The notes under the pieces: model-generated
Database searches by the model: none
The model's input: the letters and a program-made list of their open reading frames with translations, nothing else
Told to the model about the DNA's origin: nothing
Position numbers and translations under genes: made by a program
NCBI GenBank assembly: GCA_017590115.1
Contig: JAGGNK010015225.1
Location: forward strand, 62,001 to 126,000
From: Montifringilla adamsi
Lineage: Eukaryota; Chordata; Aves; Passeriformes; Passeridae
Direction of reading: 5' to 3'
DNA: 64,000 bases
Shown here: positions 61,951 to 64,000 of the stretch, in pieces
How positions within the stretch are numbered: the first letter of the stretch is position 1
Layout of the letters: each line of letters opens with the position of its first letter

Positions 61951-63682
61951 AAAAAACAAGGAAACTGCTATAAAGAAAACTAAAATGAATAAGCAAAAAA
62001 TGGGGAAGGTATTAAGAGGCTGACAGCTTGCTAAAGACCCCATATTGCATATGGAAGAATAGAGTAAGTGCAACTTAAAACAAAACAAAATAAAGAACAA
62101 TATTAAGAAAGCGTTCAAAATCATGTCCTTCAAAAAGAGAAGTCATACTGTGATTCCAGGGGGAAAAAAAGACTTTAACAAACTAAATGCAACATTTTAA
62201 ACTGAAAAAAAAAATACTGAGAACTGATGTGTTAAGAGGAAATTTTATCAAATGCACCAGAAGGGTGAAGCTTATGAGAAAGACTGCTGGGCCAGTAGGT
62301 GATAAAAGATAAAAGGCTCGACAGGACAAAGCTGTGGGGAGGGGGAAAAAACCTCAGAAATACTTCTTTGCCACATGAAAACCCAAATGAACTCAGTGCT
62401 CAGGACGTAATAGTTTAGGGAAGTTCCAGCTCTGGCGCCTGCCTGCAGAGAGGAGCAGGAAAGAGGATCCTCTCCGGGAAGTTGAGCATTGCTCACTGCC
62501 AAAGCCTACCAGGAATTACACAGCCAGGAGCACGTGGACACAGCCAGATTTCTAAGGAAACCAAGTTATTAACAATACCAACTGATGGACTGCAATCTGC
62601 AGGTCACAGACAGGACAGCTCTGAAAGGGCTCCCTGGATATTGGGAGTCCCTAAAAATTTTTTCTTGAAGAAATCTCAGTTATAGAGCAGAAAGGAGGAA
62701 GGGTCTTATTAACCAACAGTTAATTTACATGCAGAGAAAATAAACCCTTACACACACATATAAAACCAGACTCCTGTGCAGGTCTGGAGTTAGACCTCTC
62801 TCATTTAACTGAACAATGAATTATACTGAAAAGGACACACTGTGAGGTCACAGGTCTATTACAGATAAACCAGTAAATGCATCCAAGCAGTTATCCTCAG
62901 TCTTTTCTTCCAGCTAGTTATTATACAGCGTGACTGGGGGAGAAAACAGAAGATGAAATTCAAATAGATTAATTCTAAGGCCCTGTAAATAGAAAAAAGC
63001 AGCCAACTACACACTGAAAATGAGGAGTGCTAAATTAGCTTTTTTCCTGATTAGGAGAGACCTTGAAGTCACTGCAGATAGCTTTGTGAAAATACAGTTT
63101 TCACAGTGGTTGACAACAGGAGCAGTGAAAAAGCAAACAGAATTTCAGGAGTAATCAGGAATGAACAGAGGCAGTGAGAGGAAGCAGCAGTGGGACACTG
63201 GGACACTGCACTTGTGCAGCACTTCAGTGTCCTCAACTCTGCTTCCCAAAGCAGAGCTGAGCTGTAGCTGCAAGACACAGCTGGAGTAACTGGAAAAGTT
63301 ATTTCATGCTACAGATCCTTTAAATCTGGCCCAGTTTTACAAACATTAGATGTTCTCTACATTAATGTTGGAGAAAAAGAGCAAGTAGCAGTTCTACTGC
63401 TCAGGCAATTTCCTACACCTAATCTTCTAAACCAAGCATGTATTTATGAATGTGGAGATTGATTCTGTTACCTAATTTCCCTTAATCAATATTTACTGGC
63501 AATGCAGAGAGTGACAAACCAGCAGGTTCCAACCAAGTTGGTTTTGAGACTAAAAACTCAGAAGATGAAAAATGCTGTGAACAAAGCAGGCATGGACCTT
63601 TTAAACACTAAACATCATCCTCAGTCATCCAAACAGGTGAATCCCTTGCCCACCCTATATTTCAAAGGTGAAATTACAAATA
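61951..63682. other. non-coding spacer
   Basis: No gene or repeat recognised; short A runs at 62163 and 62204. Confidence 0.5.
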
Positions 63683-63836
63683 GGCAGCACTGGAACACTC
63701 TACCCAGGAAAGTGGTGGAGTCAAAAACTGCATGGATATGGCACTTGAGGATATGGTTTAGTGATGAATATGGTGGTGCTTCAGGGCAGAACTTGGTGAT
63801 CTTAGAGCTTTTTCCAACCTTAATGATCCTGTGATG
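63683..63836 (+). mobile_element. CR1 LINE 3' end, sense (second tail type)
   Basis: Contains 'GGCAGCACTGGAACACTCTA', 'CCCAGGAAAGTGGTGGAGTC', 'GGATATGGTTTAGTGATGAA', 'TATGGTGGTGCTTCAGGGCA', 'GAGCTTTTTCCAACCTTAAT' and the tail 'GATCCTGTGATGA'. It is 154 bp, of the same subfamily type as the copy at 48048. Confidence 0.92.
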
Positions 63837-64000
63837 AAGAATGACATTATATCTGACATATTATTATCCATTCCTACAAAGTGTTTTACAGTGACTCCAC
63901 ATTTACAAGTGTACCCAAACAGCACAGGGATTTTACCACAAATTCAGCTGTGCCACGTGCAGAAGTGGGCAAACCCACTCTGCTTTTGGCAGGACTTGGT
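63837..64000. other. non-coding end of window
   Basis: Nothing recognised. Confidence 0.5.

Noticed and set aside
1..64000. tRNA, rRNA, CRISPR, prokaryotic operons, endogenous viral genes
   Set aside because: None was seen by eye: no cloverleaf-type sequence, no regular spaced repeats, no long viral-type frames. tRNAscan-SE, Infernal and RepeatMasker would be needed to exclude small or decayed ones.

Overview
The window looks like nuclear DNA from a bird, most likely a songbird. The main evidence is about 20 copies of 3' ends of CR1 LINE retrotransposons. Their hallmark text is 'GGTTGGAAGGGACCT', 'CCATGGGCAGGGACACCTTCCA' split over neighbouring words, and tails of the 'ATTCTGTGATTCT' kind. 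Other support: CpG-poor, AT-leaning sequence, few microsatellites, and no long open reading frame (none exceeds about 160 codons). There are no operons, ribosome binding sites, CRISPR arrays, phage genes or rRNA/tRNA genes that I can see. The songbird assignment is an inference from the CR1 consensus style, not a search result.

Layout. Positions 1-5035 are unique non-coding DNA with one small CpG-dense patch (about 2590-2810). Positions 5036-12175 hold four clear CR1 copies, one short remnant, a pyrimidine-rich block and a minus-strand open segment with a predicted membrane helix (5844-6024). Positions 12176-23970 contain no CR1. Positions 23971-32657 hold four CR1 pieces. Next comes a striking near-perfect hairpin (32973-33048) and a second CR1-poor stretch to 43120. 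One CR1 lies at 43121-43283. From 48048 to 63836 the CR1 density rises: ten of the twenty pieces lie in the last 16 kb, including a tail-to-tail pair at 49.3-49.7 kb. A 123-bp all-purine tract with a (GAGAA)n core is at 57566-57688.

Genes. I recognise no protein-coding gene. The window is best read as intergenic or large-intron sequence. Three short segments have some exon-like properties (47831-47958 on +, 5844-6024 on -, 15305-15381 on -). A fourth (12994-13218 on -) is weaker. All are given at low confidence, none matches a family I know, and they do not join into one transcript. The most unusual structure is the 36-bp-arm, 4-nt-loop inverted repeat at 32973-33048. I found no evidence of a new multi-gene system.
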